In this document: in pieces, positions 1 through 15,621 of the stretch
Numbering within the stretch: position 1 is the stretch's first letter
How the letters are laid out: every line of letters begins with the position of its first letter
From: Odobenus rosmarus divergens
Lineage: Eukaryota; Chordata; Mammalia; Carnivora; Odobenidae
Direction of reading: 5' to 3'
Assembly (NCBI RefSeq): GCF_000321225.1
Contig: NW_004450939.1
Coordinates: forward strand, 794,171 to 858,170
DNA: 64,000 nt
Program-made: the position numbers and the translations under genes
Notes under the pieces: model-generated
What the model saw: the letters and a program-made list of their open reading frames with translations, nothing else
Told to the model about the DNA's origin: nothing
Database searches by the model: none

Positions 1-47
1 AAAATCAAGAGTCAGACACTCAGCCGACTGAGCCACCCAGGCGCCCC
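1..47 (-). repeat. CAN-SINE, 5' head only (cut by window edge)
   Basis: Reverse complement of the tRNA-Lys-like head GGGGCGCCTGGGTGGCTCAG, ending at 47. The rest is outside. Confidence 0.9.
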
Positions 48-1610
48 GGAAAGAAGAGCTTAGACCAGAGAATTCGTGAAGCAAGGCTCTGGGGACAGCA
101 GGGAGCCAGTTGTCCCTGCTGCCACCTGAGTCCGTGTTGTGTTCATTGACCCTGTCCTAACCAGCAGGAGCCAGGAGCTTCTCTGCAAACACCCAAACTA
201 CTCGTAACCGGAAATGATCAACCAGTAGCAAAGGTCATGCATAATCTGCGATAGACAGTAACGCCAGCCCCTCGCTCAGGACTAGCGTTGGAGGTTTATT
301 CCTGATAATCCAGGTACCTCACCCTCCCGTGCTGCCATACATGTTGTGTTGGACAGGAAGAGAAGGCCTCTAGTCCACCAGCCATGCTGTATTCTGTAAT
401 ATCCTCACTGAGAATAGTAGTTATTCGGGGGGATTGACAATTTCCAGATTTAGAAATACCTTGTCATTTTCACAGTCCTGCTATGTCCAGTGTGGTGGGG
501 CTAGAGTTGAGGGTGGTCATGTGCCAGGTCTGCTGGAGCACTTTTTCTCAAGATCGACACTAATATGAGGACACACAAAAAATTAACATACAGCCCAAAT
601 GACTTATCAGTAACAATTTCCACATAAAAATTTAAAAGGCATTCGTACAGTATACATTTTTAAATAAAAGTGCCTTTTTGTTGTATTTCTTTGTGACATC
701 TGTTAACCTCTACCTCACATTCTGTGGGACATATTTGCACCCGAGGTGACGAATCCCCAAATTCTGTCATCCACAGGGTACCAATAACAACGATGAGAGT
801 CCCTACCATTTTCACTTGCAGGCTAATTGACTATACACGGAAAGTAAGTACATATAAATAGTGTGAGCTGAGTTCAGAAGTAGTGACACGTACAGGTGGC
901 CACGAGCAGTGGTCCCAGACCGAGCATGTAATGTTTGGGACTGGACCTTGGGAAGTGGCATTCAGGAAGAGACAGGCAGTAAGAACCACAGCAGAGAGGA
1001 ACAGTCAAGGACAGGTGTGTCCAGGCAACGCTGAACCTGCCTCTTTGGATGGACCTGTGCTCATATAGAGGAGTGGTGGGAGAAATAACTAGAAAGATGG
1101 AATAATTTCTGTGGCTACCAGCTATAGCCAGAAAGACTGCAGAAGGCTTCAGTGGGAAGCAGAGGAGGCTGAACTTTATCCAGCAATCAGAGGGTGCCAC
1201 TGGAGATGGGAAGTAAGGTGATGAAAGCCACATGCTGAGACTTTTACAAGGAATCCACTGAAAATGTAGCACTTGAAAGTGGAATTGAATATGAGGGAAA
1301 CTGGAAATAGGGTGATTGGCCATCCAGTCTTGTAAATTGCTTTTTATTGTCAGATGAAATTCATTTCAAAAAGAACTACACTCCTCTTGGGTATATATGT
1401 CCCATGTTGAATTCAATCAAGAAGCAAAGTAGAACAATTACTGTTACAAGGACACAGGAGGTAGGAAGTAAGATGGCACGGTAAACCCTCACTATTTGTA
1501 ACTTCTGGATCCCAAAATGTATATATTTCACCAAAGCGTATAGTTTTTCCCATAAACTGCATATGACTTCATTTGAGAATCTGCAGCAATAAGTTGAAAG
1601 TAATAAAGTT
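48..1610 (+). other. GAREM1: GAREM1 intron, unique sequence
   Basis: No exon signal or clear repeat recognised. Open frames on both strands here have no domain and run through simple AT-rich sequence. Confidence 0.6.
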
Positions 1611-1728
1611 GGGGGGCTCCTGGCTGGCTCATCGGTAGAGCATGCAGCTCTTGGTCTCGGGGTTGTGAGTTCGAGCCCCACGTTGGGTGTAGGGATGACT
1701 TAAAACAAAATCTTTCAAATAGAAAGAA
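1611..1728 (+). repeat. CAN-SINE, short tRNA-Lys type
   Basis: Has the tRNA-like body TAGAGCATGCAGCTCTTGG...GTTCGAGCCCCACGTTGGG and a short A-rich tail, without the pyrimidine-rich module of the longer copies. Confidence 0.88.
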
Positions 1729-2928
1729 AGGAAGTAACAAGTTAAACATAACATGTAGAGAACAGGTAGTCAGCTGTGCTCAGGGCCAAGCGACCCTAAT
1801 GCACCTGCTTGGAGCAGCACAAGCTGGCCCTTTTGTGCCTCTACAAAATTACACCTGAATTCTTGCCAGGTCCTTTTAAAGTCATTTTTGTTTTTGTTTT
1901 TGCTTTTTTGGAGAACTACCTGTTCTCCAAAATGGATTTCAAATCAGCCTGATTCTTTGCCACTAGACTCACAATGACACCCGAATAGCCCTCTCCTCAC
2001 AAAGGAAGAGAACCTTTCTCTGGCCTTCTAGTAGCATCTCTTCACTGACTCCACCCCGTCTCCTAAGAGTGAGAACGCCCCCCCCACACACACACAAACA
2101 GTTACTCCTTTCAGGAGGCCTGTGGCCACCCCCAAACACTTCCTGTATCTCTGATATAGTCTGGAGTTTAGCTATAAACACTCCGGTTACAGCCATAGCT
2201 CACCTCCCCGGGCTCCGGGCCCTACAAATGCTTCTTTCCACTACTTCCTCTCCACACCTCGTCTCATGTGGGAAACCTATCGGAAAGCTCTTCGGGACTG
2301 CCCCGTTATAGAAGAGGATGGCAGAACCAGCTCAAAGTGACCTTAGTTATAAGAACAGGAAGAGGGGACTTCCCATAGGTCACAGGTGGCCGCTTTTCTG
2401 TGTTCCAAGACCTAAGTCAGTCAGTTACTTTGAATTAAAATGCATATTGTCATGATATCTCAGCATATCATAATTGACATCTAGGTAAGTGAGCCCTAAT
2501 GAAACGTCACAGTTAATGACTACTTCCAGAACTTAGAAATTTCTAAATCAAATTCAGCCTTAACCATGTTCTCCCCGTGCTGCTTTTCTCTAACCCACTA
2601 TTGAAAAGGGACTGTTTATTTTAAAAATTAAAAAGCTATAGGACAGGCTCCTTATCTTATGTTTTCCATGATTCCTGTTACCGTAAGCATAAACAGAATC
2701 AGGCACATGTATAATAAAGTAACACCCATCCATCCTAGATTCTATAGATAGTCCCTAAGAAAGAAAAGAAACATAGTTGGCTCCTGTACAAATCACTAAC
2801 AAGATGGAAGCTGACTCACTATCTTGGTTACTTATTTTGTAACCAATATATACTCCTGAAAGCCAGCCCAGTGGGGTAACCTGGCCAGAGCTTTTCAGTG
2901 TCCTAGTTGATTCTCAGCTCCTTAAGAG
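1729..2928 (+). other. GAREM1: GAREM1 intron, no feature recognised
   Basis: Unique sequence with a short CCCCCCCACACACACACA tract at 2079-2097. Nothing else supported. Confidence 0.5.
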
Positions 2929-2939
2929 AAGGAGACCCT

Positions 2940-3146
2940 CTGGGGGCGCCTGGGTGGCTCAGTTGTTAAGCGTCTGCCTTCGGCTCAGGTCATGGTCCCA
3001 GGGTCCTGGGATCGAGCCCCGCATAGGCTTCCCTGCTCAGCCAGGAGCCTGCTTCTCCCTCTCCCGCTTCCCCTGCTTCTATTCCTTCTCTAGCTGTCTC
3101 TCTCTGTGTGTCAAATAAATAAATAAATAAAATCTTAAAAAAAGAA
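2940..3146 (+). repeat. CAN-SINE, full length
   Basis: Flanked by target-site duplication AAGGAGACCCT (2929-2939 and 3147-3157). Confidence 0.95.
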
Positions 3147-3157
3147 AAGGAGACCCT

Positions 3158-4107
3158 TCAGTAGTGCAGGAGTTCCCAGCCCCCCCCAACCCGAGCCAGC
3201 TGAATAATCCTCTCTCTCTTCCTTATCCAAACCCATGTCCTCCCAGATTTTCTTTCTGTAGTCATCCACTACCTCTTTTTTAAAAACTCAAAAGGGAAAA
3301 GCCTACAGCTATTGGAGAAGAGAATCTGCTGCTCAGAATACTTCGTTTCAGCCTAAAGAGCTTTTCCAAATGAAAAACGATCACCAGTGGGTCCCAGTAA
3401 CCAGGGCTGTGGGTCCTCTGGGTGGGAGCAATGATCCTCTGTGCTAGGAAGAAATGTAACAGATGAGACTTTTTAAATTGCTTCCATTTCACTTAGAACT
3501 GAGGTTTGCGTGGTCATGTGACTTTTCGTAACATCTGTTTTTTTCTGGCAAGCGACTCAGGTCTGGGAAGCCAGTTAGAGGCCCAGTGTGCCGTGTAGGT
3601 GGTAGAGGATGCAATGTCACGTGAACCTATTTTATTTGGTCTTAAGCAAACCCAATACCAAAGCTAATGGAAGCTTGCTGTTTCATTGTCCTCGTTACCC
3701 CAGAGCTGCGGGGACAGAAAGAAATTGAAAGCAAAGGTGAAAAAATTGTTGGGAACACGGCCTAAAAGCAGGCAAGGACCTTTCTGACGAAGTCGGAATT
3801 GGCTGTTTTTACCTGTGCGGCTTAGGGTAGACTAGCAGAACCAGGTATAAACTGCCCTCTGCTGCCTGACACAGAGAAGTACATTTAAAAATGTCCGCTT
3901 CATTAAAAAGAATCCTATTCTCCAATGCCTCTGTGAATGGAACAGAAAAGGGTGGGTTTGGGGGGGTAACAACCCGCAGACTCATGCAAGCCATGGACCT
4001 CACAGGTCACCTAATCCTCTCCCAGGTGAAGCTGAAGGAAGTTAGAGGCAGCCCTCGTGAAAAGTGCTATTTGGGGTTTGGAAGTCCGCCTCACTACCCC
4101 ATCTGCA
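3158..4107 (+). other. GAREM1: GAREM1 intron, no feature recognised
   Basis: Unique sequence; small open frames on both strands lack splice support or similarity. Confidence 0.5.
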
Positions 4108-4252
4108 GCCTTGCTCCAGCAGCATCCGTGACACCCGGGGGCTAGTTAGAAATTCAGGTTCCTGGGCCCCGCCCTAGGTCTGCTGAGTCAGAGTCTGCCC
4201 ATTGAGAAGATCCCCGGTGATTCACATGCACACTTAGCAGTGAGAAGCCCTG
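4108..4252 (-). mobile_element. MER5-like hAT-Charlie DNA transposon remnant
   Basis: Read on the minus strand it resembles MER5A: GTGTGCATGTGAATCACC, TCTGACTCAGCAGACCTA, GGGGCCCAGGAACCTGAATT. Recognised by recall of the family, diverged. Confidence 0.7.
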
Positions 4253-4562
4253 CACATAACTTCAGAAGGAGCCTCCACCCTGGAGAAGAGCCTCCAGTCC
4301 CAAAGGTTTGGATCACACTGAATTCAGTTTGAACAGGGGATAAACACAACACAATAGAAGAGTTTGATCCTCTATTAAGATCATAATTGCCTTACGTCCT
4401 TATTTTCTTAATACTTCGGTTTTATACAGCTCACACATCACTGGCCCTTGAACTCGCTGTCGTTCACGTTACTGGCCACGGTTCAGTGGCAGCTGGCGTT
4501 TGCCAAGCAGTCCCCTTGAAAATCGGTCTGTCCCGGCAAGTTCGTGACAGGCGTGGATTTGA

Positions 4563-7680
<3,118 letters not shown>

Positions 7681-7885
7681 CCAAATAACCCCAGCTAGCA
7701 TTGAACAAAATGGACAAATGTGTGTGCTAGAAGGGGTGGGCTGGGACACAATTCCATGTTTTTTGCACTAAAAACCTTCTCTGTAAATAGGGATAAGAGA
7801 AACTCTTACTATGCAGATTACGTTTTTGAATGGTGAACAGGCTATTTTGTACATCAATAAAAATGCCGTACAGAACACTTAGAGG
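7681..7885 (+). promoter_or_regulatory. GAREM1: GAREM1 3' UTR with poly(A) signal AATAAA at 7856-7861
   Basis: The first canonical AATAAA after the stop is at 7856-7861, followed by a GT-rich stretch (GAGGTGTGCCTTGTAC, about 7883-7898) fitting a downstream element. This would give a short UTR of about 200 nt. Longer forms are possible, because the unique A/T-rich sequence to about 8.6 kb looks UTR-like and a later AATAAA occurs near 9626. Cleavage site is inferred. Confidence 0.55.
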
Positions 7886-10800
7886 TGTGCCTTGTACATC
7901 ACTCAACAGCTGCTCAAAGACAAAAGGCATGTTCAGAGAATTAATTCTCACCCAAGTAGGTTTATGCGAGAAGGTATGATATTTATTACAAAATAGCCAA
8001 AGCTGAAAACCGTAAGAATCAAAAAAACAAAAAACAAAAAAACAAAAAAAGAACTTAAAAAAAAAAAAAACACTTTTTGAACAACAGTTCTCTCCTTTGG
8101 GGGAATCGACTTTAGACAATTAACTATTCTGTGCTCTGTCGTTTGGATTGCTCAATGCTAATTGTTTTACTCTTGTGCCTGAAAATGTTAGTGATATGAA
8201 ATGACACTTTACTGTTTGTTACATGCTTGGTGGGGATCTTTTCATCAAAAGGCATTTTCCAAAAGTCACATGTTGATAGAGGATGTATGAAATAATACAA
8301 ATCATGACCACAATAATTTATCTGTAACTGCTGCTAATTTTATTGAGCAGTGGGAAAAAAAACCCAGAATATATACATGTTTGATACACAATACAAACAT
8401 GTTTTAAACGTCATTATTAGTCTCATATTTTAGATAACATCTGTTCACTTTCAAAGATCCATTGAGGTTTGGGGCCGTTAACTAAGTTGACGCTCTTAGG
8501 AAGAGTGGACAGAATGATTCCAAAGATTCTCAGAACCCTTCCCCTCGAAGCTCAGTCTGACTCGGCTTCATCACTGAAAGCTTGGAAGAAATCAGTAGAG
8601 GGTCTGTATTAAAAAATTAAATTTGATTGTAAGCCCATGGGCGGTGGTTTGCATGTAATACTTGCATGCCGATGTCTGAGAAAATGGTAGTTTCTTGTCA
8701 GAGGGTAATTCATCTCCAGTTTGAGGGTCTTCTTTTTTCCCCGGTGTCTAACAGCAAGAGGTCTGAAGAGCATTTCTCAGAGTGTGTTAGGTGTTCTCCA
8801 CACGCTTGTGCTTCAGGAGAGCTCAAAAATCAGACTTACGACCTTCATCTTTTGAGTAATTTTTATAAAGTATCAGTAAGTACACTTGTTTCGTTCATAA
8901 GCCTCTTCTTTCCTCTCGTCCAAAGAAAATACATTATTACCATACTTTTATTCCAAGAATTCCAGGACATTATTCTGACGGTTCTTGACAGATGTAATTA
9001 AAAATTCCAAAATATGGCCTCATCATCATTGTTGACTTTTTGAAGGAATGTAAATCTTAGAAAAGTTCTAGTTCTCCGAGCAAGCCACCAGCCCTAGCCC
9101 TGCCTCCCCCACTAGTCTGATTCTGGATGTGCAGACGTCTGTGACTGAGGTCAGCCCACCAGGCGTCAATATGACTTGCAGGATTAGCTTCTATCTTTTT
9201 ATCCTCTCTTCCTGCTCACCATAATACCTAAACAAAGGTAAAGACAAGACCCACGATAACGCAACATGCAATATGCAGTATGGCTTTATTTCTTGACATT
9301 AAAGATGTTCTTAATCCATCTCCTGTTTTAGAATTGAGGTGAATTGAACCTCTTCTCATTTTCCATCCTAAATCTTTTTTTTTTAAGGCTTTTTTTTTCC
9401 CTCCCTTCACACATCTCCCAGAATGTAAATACTCTTGGTAAAATGCATCCCATAAGGAAAACTGAAGCGCCCCTTCAGAAGTAATTGAAAAATCTATACG
9501 GAAGTTTCCGGTCCTGCACTCACATGACATGAGACCCCTCAGTCACTTTTATGTTTAAAAAAACATCCTTCTGTGTGAGCAACTACTTCCATGGCAACAT
9601 TAACCTCTCAGCACTTCCTTTTAAAATAAAAACAGAGAGGATGCAGTTGAAACGCTGCACGTTTTTCTCTAGCAAATCCTTGCTGAGTCTGCTTTTAAGC
9701 ACCTGACCCTTGGACACAATTCTCGGATTCCGGCGGGAGGAACAGAGCGGGTTTGGGTTTACTATGAAGGCTGCCCCACATAAACAGCTGACACCTTGTA
9801 TGTTTCTCTTTTTGTGTTTTCTTTTGCAAAAACTTGACACAAATAGTTTCTGGTTTTTGTCCTGGCGTGTGTACATCGTTTGTATTGGTGGTAAAATAGA
9901 GACTACTTGGGGGCAGGCGCTATGGCCTTTGGGTACTCTATTCAAATTTGTTGAGCACCTTTTATTGCCAGGCACTATGCTGGTATGACTCGACAATGCA
10001 GGAAAAAAAAAAAAAGCCCTCTTGGAGCTCATGATGTTTATATTTAAAATCACAGTTGCTGAGACTGCAAATGTGTGAGTAAGAGAGACGGGAAATCTTC
10101 TGGGCAGTTGGATGTATGGAGAGTTAAGTGTGTTCTGTCTTTAAAGAATCACAGATGGAAGAAATGGCAGGCTTTATTAAAGGGGTAAGAAAATCAACGC
10201 CACTTGATCGTGAAAACTTAGAATATGTCGGAGGCTGACAGTGTCTCGGACTCCCACTGGCTAATGTTCTCTTTTACCGATTAGGAATGTTTTTAACTGT
10301 GATAACTATCTCCTGGCATCTCTAAAGGCACAGGTACATGTAGTTGCCGTTCCTGAGCTGAACACCTTGGCGCCCTCACTAGACAAGGCACGTATAGGCA
10401 GAGAGGATCACAACAAGAGACACAGTGCAGGGATGGGGAGGAACTGGCCTTTCCCTGCTGAGAGCTGCAGTTCCGCAGTGAGAAATGATGTTCTAGAGAT
10501 CCCCAGAAGCAGAACTTTTGCTAACCCAACCAGGTCAAGACAGCATATCTGGCAGGTTCCCTGCAGTCAATGCGGTGACCGTGGGGCTTGGGGGAAAGTG
10601 TCTGTCTAAACAGGACCCTCCTTGGGGTTTAAATTCATGGCCCCCATCAGAAAAGAAAATCAGCAATAAGCCAAACCAAGCAGCTAAAGTGTAGAATATG
10701 GACCCAACTCATGCTGGAAGGGAGAACTCACACACTCCCAGACTGATTCTTAGAATCTTGTAAACGCCGGCACATTTCTCCTTGAAGTTGAGCTGCTCAA

Positions 10801-11477
10801 CTTTATGAACTGTGAAATTTACATTTATACTCTTTCAACCCACATATACCATTCAAGTTTATGAAGTTTCAGCAAGCTGCCCATTCGACTAAATTGATAC
10901 GTTTATTCTTGTCTCATGTAGAAATAAAACAATCTTATGGGAAACTGTTATGACAATCCATTCCAACTGTTTTCAGACACATGCATAAACACCCTCTGCT
11001 CACATTCCAGAACCACCTGCACACCATCCATACAACTCCTTGAGAAGTTCAGGGGGTGGATGTGGATGGATAGAGGGTCCTTCATTTTCCAAACACTTTG
11101 TGTAACAAGTCACTACTTATCATGCCTAAAAAGCATAAAATTAACATTTTGAATAACAAACCGGAAAACAAAACCATTCTCCAAAGTACCTCGTGAACCA
11201 TTCAAAGGAAATTTCAACGTCAGTCCCCCAGAAAAGTTACATCTGCTGTTGGACACACGAGACTTTCAGAAACTATGACCATTCTATCAATTCCCACTCT
11301 TTATCTTGTAATATAAAGGCAATGGGCTGCTAGGGCAAAAAGAGTAAAATGCCCAGAATGCAAATGATAGAAAGTAGGATTTTTTTATGCTGTGGGGTTG
11401 TAATATTGTGGAATTCTCATGGCCCCTTCTTGTCAAGTCACATTGCAGTTTAGTCTTTAAAACTTTAGTCTTTAAAA
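7886..11477. other. Intergenic or extended GAREM1 3' UTR, mostly unique
   Basis: Contains A-rich runs (8022-8070) and a weak antisense MIR-like piece near 9930-9990 (GAGCACC..TTGCCAGGCACTATGC). Open frames on both strands lack recognisable content. Confidence 0.5.
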
Positions 11478-11487
11478 GTTGTTTTAA

Positions 11488-11680
11488 GGGCGCCTGGGTG
11501 GCTCAGTTGGTTAAACGACTGCCTTCGGCTCAGGTCATGATCCTGGAGTCCCGGGATCGAGTCCCGCATTGGGCTCCCTGCTCGGCAGGGAGTCTGCTTC
11601 TCCCTCTGACCCTCTTCCCTCTCGTGCTCTCTCTCATTCTCTCTCTCTCAAATAAATAAATAAAATCTTTAAAAAAAAAA
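11488..11680 (+). repeat. CAN-SINE with CTCTCATTCTCTCTC-type tail
   Basis: Target-site duplication GTTGTTTTAA/CTTGTTTTAA on the two sides. Tail subtype with GACCCTCTTCCCTCTCGTGC. Confidence 0.93.
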
Positions 11681-11690
11681 CTTGTTTTAA

Positions 11691-13190
11691 AATTGATCTC
11701 ATTGTGAAAACCAGAAACAAGGGGTAAACGTGTTATCAGTTAAAACTATGTACAAATATCTTCTGTAATTTTGCTGCTCTGTCTAATTTTTAGGCTATGA
11801 ATTTTGTAATGAGCTTATCAGATTATAAATTTCCTTTGTTTACAATCTCATGTAGTCGGGCTCAGATCATTTCTCAGCTATCAACCTCTTCTCCCATTTT
11901 CATATTAAGTTCCATTTAAAATAATTGTTTAAGCTAAGCCTAAAAATTGAACTCAATTAATCAAAAACTGGAGGAGTTTTCCTTGATTTAAATGGAAAGG
12001 CTATATTCTTTTCAAAGAATTTTGTAACCGTCTTTATAGGTTCTTTGCTTGGAAAACCGGGGGTGTTAACTACCAGTTACCAGTTGTGTTACTTTCCAGA
12101 GCATTATCTAATGGGCCCAATGTGTACCTCAAGATAAACATGGTATGTTCTGTCTAAAAAAATTCATTGTTGATTTAAATGGTTCCGAAATGTCTATAAA
12201 TAAAGAAAATTTAAAAGTTGATCCTCTTGCAGTTCGAATCATCTTCTATTTAAGCCTTCAACCTTCTGTCCTATTTCACAGGGATAAAGCTTATGACTAA
12301 ATCCATAGGTGGCCACTTCCCTGGGTTTTGGGGATATGCACTGGAAGAACGTGTAGCATTGAACCTGTAGGATGGGGTTGGCTAAAGCATGCAAGGATCT
12401 ATCTCAAGGTCCTAGGAGTACTTACATCAGATGGACACTAGGACATATGATTCCCCCAAACTGAAAATTGCAAAGTAAATTTGAGTTTAGAAATAAGGTG
12501 GGTTAGAGTCAAATATCTTGAGGTTAGAAAAAGCCAAATCATTGAAAAGAATGATTAAGCACTGGATAAATTCTCGTTTCACTGCAATGAATTTTCCCAG
12601 TCCCTTCTTGCTTAGCTGAGTCATACACTTCCTTCTGGATTTACCAGTACCATTCCCCAAAGCCAGTTAGGTTGCCCTCTGTGCTGGCCTAGCTTCCTGT
12701 CCCTTTGTAAGCTATAAGCTCTTCCTATCAGGGCTTATGTCTCCATTGTTGTGTCTTCAAAAGTAGATGCTATTTAGGGTTCTATTGAATGACAGTATGA
12801 ATAACATCACATTCCTGCTGGTGGCCAGGCTTTGTGCCATCAAGATCAAGATAACAATAAAGTTAAAAAAAATGACACAAATGAAACTTGTATTTATCAT
12901 TAAGACTTCTGAGTAGACTTTTTTAAAAGACGGCAAGATATGAACTTGTTCAGAGGTCCCAGATCATTTGCATCATTTGCCAATGAATTCATTCTCTTCT
13001 AACAGTTTAATTAAGCCAATGACTTCAATTCTTTAATGGATATAAAACAAACTAAAAAAGAGCAGTATGTGCCCATCGACTGAGTGAAATATTGGTTCTA
13101 AAAGACACAGGCAATTGAGTAGTAGATATGGTAGAGTGACCAAGCCACGATTGATCTTAGGACCACTGGCAGTGGGTGAAAATAAGGAGT
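11691..13190. other. Intergenic unique sequence
   Basis: AT-rich, no exon signal or repeat family recognised. Confidence 0.5.
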
Positions 13191-13192
13191 CG

Positions 13193-13296
13193 GGCGCCTG
13201 GCTGGCTCAGTTGGTGGAACGTTTGACTCTTGATCTCAGTGTTGTGGGTTCGAGCCCCACGTTGGGTGTAGGGATTACTTAAAGATGGAATCTTTT
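13193..13296 (+). repeat. CAN-SINE, short tRNA-Lys type
   Basis: Body GTGGAACGTTTGACTCTTGA..GTTCGAGCCCCACGTTGGG, 3' end runs into a GA-rich microsatellite. Confidence 0.88.
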
Positions 13297-13410
13297 TAAA
13301 AGAAAGAAGGGAAGGAAGGGAGGGAGAAAAAGAGAGAGGAAGGGAGGAAGGAAGGAAGGAAGGAAGGAAGGAAGGAGACAGAGAAAGAAAAAGAGAGAGA
13401 GAGAAAGAGC
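13297..13410 (+). repeat. Purine (GGAA/GAGA) microsatellite
   Basis: (GGAA)n around 13345-13376 then (GA)n; likely expanded from the tail of the adjacent SINE. Uninterrupted purine strand could form triplex DNA. Confidence 0.9.
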
Positions 13411-13532
13411 AGTTTCTGTGTGCTCAGAAGCACAACTGTGCAAGGCATAGAAAAACCATCCATGGACAGATCACAGAAGTTTAGAGCCAGAGGGAACCTT
13501 GAAAATGGTCTCGTCCAGTCTCTTAACTTTAT

Positions 13533-13633
13533 TTATTTTAAGTAATCTCTACACCCAATATGGGACTAAAACTCACAACCCCAAAATCAAGAGTTACAGG
13601 CTTTACTAACTGAGCCAGCCAGACACCCCCAAC
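13533..13633 (-). repeat. CAN-SINE, short type
   Basis: Target-site duplication CTCTTAACTTTAT at both sides (13520 and 13634). Confidence 0.88.
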
Positions 13634-13639
13634 CTCTTA

Positions 13640-13755
13640 ACTTTATAGGAATGAAGCACATGGAGGGTAAATGACTTCCCCCAGACCACATATGGTTTGT
13701 GACAGATCAGAGCTAGAAATAGTCTCCTGATTCCCCATTCTGTATTCATTCTATT
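13640..13755 (-). repeat. MIR remnant
   Basis: Antisense MIR pattern: GGGTAAATGACTTCCCCCAG, ACCACATATG, CAGAGCTAGAA; diverged. Confidence 0.6.
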
Positions 13756-13822
13756 ACAACATTGTCTCCCAATTTCCTCGACTTTTATCTTTTTAAAATA
13801 ATAATTAGATTTCTTTCTTATG

Positions 13823-13925
13823 GGGGCACCTGGCTGGCTCAGTTGGTAGAGCATACAACTCTTGATCTCAGGGTCCTGAGTTGGAGCCCCATGTTGGGCA
13901 TAGAGATTACTTTTTTAAAAATTAA
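13823..13925 (+). repeat. CAN-SINE, short type
   Basis: GGGGGCACCTGGCTGGCTCAG head, TTGGGCATAGAGATTACTT tail. Confidence 0.88.
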
Positions 13926-14535
13926 TTTTTTTAGTGCAAAGAATTTCCTATCATGGTCCTCCAACTTCTCTGTCTTCTAAGATCTTGAACTGATGCTACC
14001 CAGCCAGTGCTAGCTGAAAATCAAGAGAAACCTGTCCTGCTTATAAAATGGAAGCTCTGAGCATGTCTCTTGCTTTTTGATTGAAAGGGATGACTCTGTG
14101 GAGATAGTGAGACAGGTATAAAATGAAAAACTGTAAAACAAACAAACAAACAAAAACAAACAACAACTTACACAGAGTACACACACCTTTCATCCCGTTG
14201 AATCCAGCCATGCCAGCCCCTAGGAAAAGTTTATAAATTGGGACAGCTAGCTAGAGAAGCAACTGTAGTACTAAACATGACCGCAGGGTGTCGGGCTTTT
14301 CCAATCAGCTAATGACTACGCAAGGCTTAACTCCAGTCAACTCAGATGGAGTACAACAGTGAGGCAAAGAGTAAAACTTTAAGTCCGGCCTGTACTGGTG
14401 GTCTCCATCTTCCCCTCATTCAGTTTTCCACTCTCCTGAGCCAAACACATTGGAATCCTGAAGTCATGGAAACAGAAAGAAGTGGCTCAAAAAAGATAAG
14501 ACATTTGAAAGTGGAGCACTGTCGTTTTTCCAAGC

Positions 14536-15080
14536 TATATGTAGGGAAGGAAAAATTCTTCCTCTACCCTTCGAAGTCCAGCTGGACTAAGAATTAAATT
14601 GAACAGATTAACAGAAGAAAAAACCAAACTTTTATTATGTGCACGCAGAGGGCCAATAATGAAATTGAAACCTAAAGAAATGACCAAGGCTGGAAGTTTT
14701 TATACTTTTTAGACAAAGAGACAATAAATCTGTAAGGAATCAATTAACTTTGGGAGTTTCAATTAGTAGGGAATTCTAAACAGAATTTAGACCGGGGTAG
14801 TAAATTAGTAAAAAGTAACAAAGGTTTTTGTTTGTTGGTTTGTTTTGTTTTGTTTTGTTTACAGCCTTCTTGGCTCTAAATTTCCCATCTCTGGTGATAA
14901 GAATATCTCTTGATCTCCTGGCATAGGGAGCATAACTTTCTCATGGGAGACATATTTCCTGCTTTCAGGGGACAGGGGAGGGTCTGAGTGTCCTTCTTGT
15001 ACCAGCTGCCTCTTAAGTATTTAGGATAATCAGTATGCTAAAGTGGCACATTTTGGGGTGAGCTGCCCTTGGCTACTATA
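14536..15080 (+). mobile_element. LTR-like dispersed repeat, copy A (family not assigned)
   Basis: Starts TGTAGGGAAGG and ends near GGCTACTATA. It shares order and blocks with 39362-39780: GTCCAGCTGGACT..AGAAT at the left end and ATGCTAAAGTGGCACATTTTG plus GAGCTGCCC at the right end. TG start, A-rich middle and size fit a solitary LTR. No retroviral gene is present. Confidence 0.5.
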
Positions 15081-15621
15081 TGCATATTTCCATTGCGGAA
15101 GAGGTAGAGGAATTTTCAAAGTGCATAACTGACCTGTCAGATGCCTTGTCCCTTCTTGGTTCTGAGTCTCTGGAATTTTGAAAGTGAATGGTGCTCATCA
15201 GTCAAAAAAAAAAAAAAAAAACCTGTACTTCCTTTTTTTTTTTTTTAATTCCATTGGTTGGTTTTGAGCAGCAAAGCCCTCAACCAGAAACAAAATCTTT
15301 CAAGTATCATTATATTAAAGCTGACTTCCAAGATAAGATTGGAAAAGTAAATCTCCTTCAATCCTCCTTCACTCTATTCAAACCATGAACCTACCTAGTT
15401 GGTCCTGGAAGGAAGAACAAAGAAAAGATTAACAAAGAAGACATCAAACTTCAGCTCTTGCATCAATGTGTTTATGCTTCATTCTCTGTGCTTTTTACTA
15501 TTTTCAGTAGTGCGGCTTTTGACAAGGTGAGGAAGTCTCAATTCAACTTTTAAGGAGATCAGTTTACAAATCTAGTAAACTACCAGTAATTTCAGTTTTT
15601 TTATCTGAAGAAAACAAAAAT

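Noticed and set aside
874..1323. 149-codon open frame on the minus strand
   Set aside because: Lies in a GAREM1 intron, no domain, no splice or start context; chance frame.
1611..1690. tRNA-Lys-like sequences with A and B box similarity (many places)
   Set aside because: They are the heads of CAN-SINEs with A-rich tails and, in many copies, target duplications; not tRNA genes.
9583..10053. 156-codon open frame on the minus strand
   Set aside because: Crosses MIR-like and A-rich sequence; no recognisable protein features.
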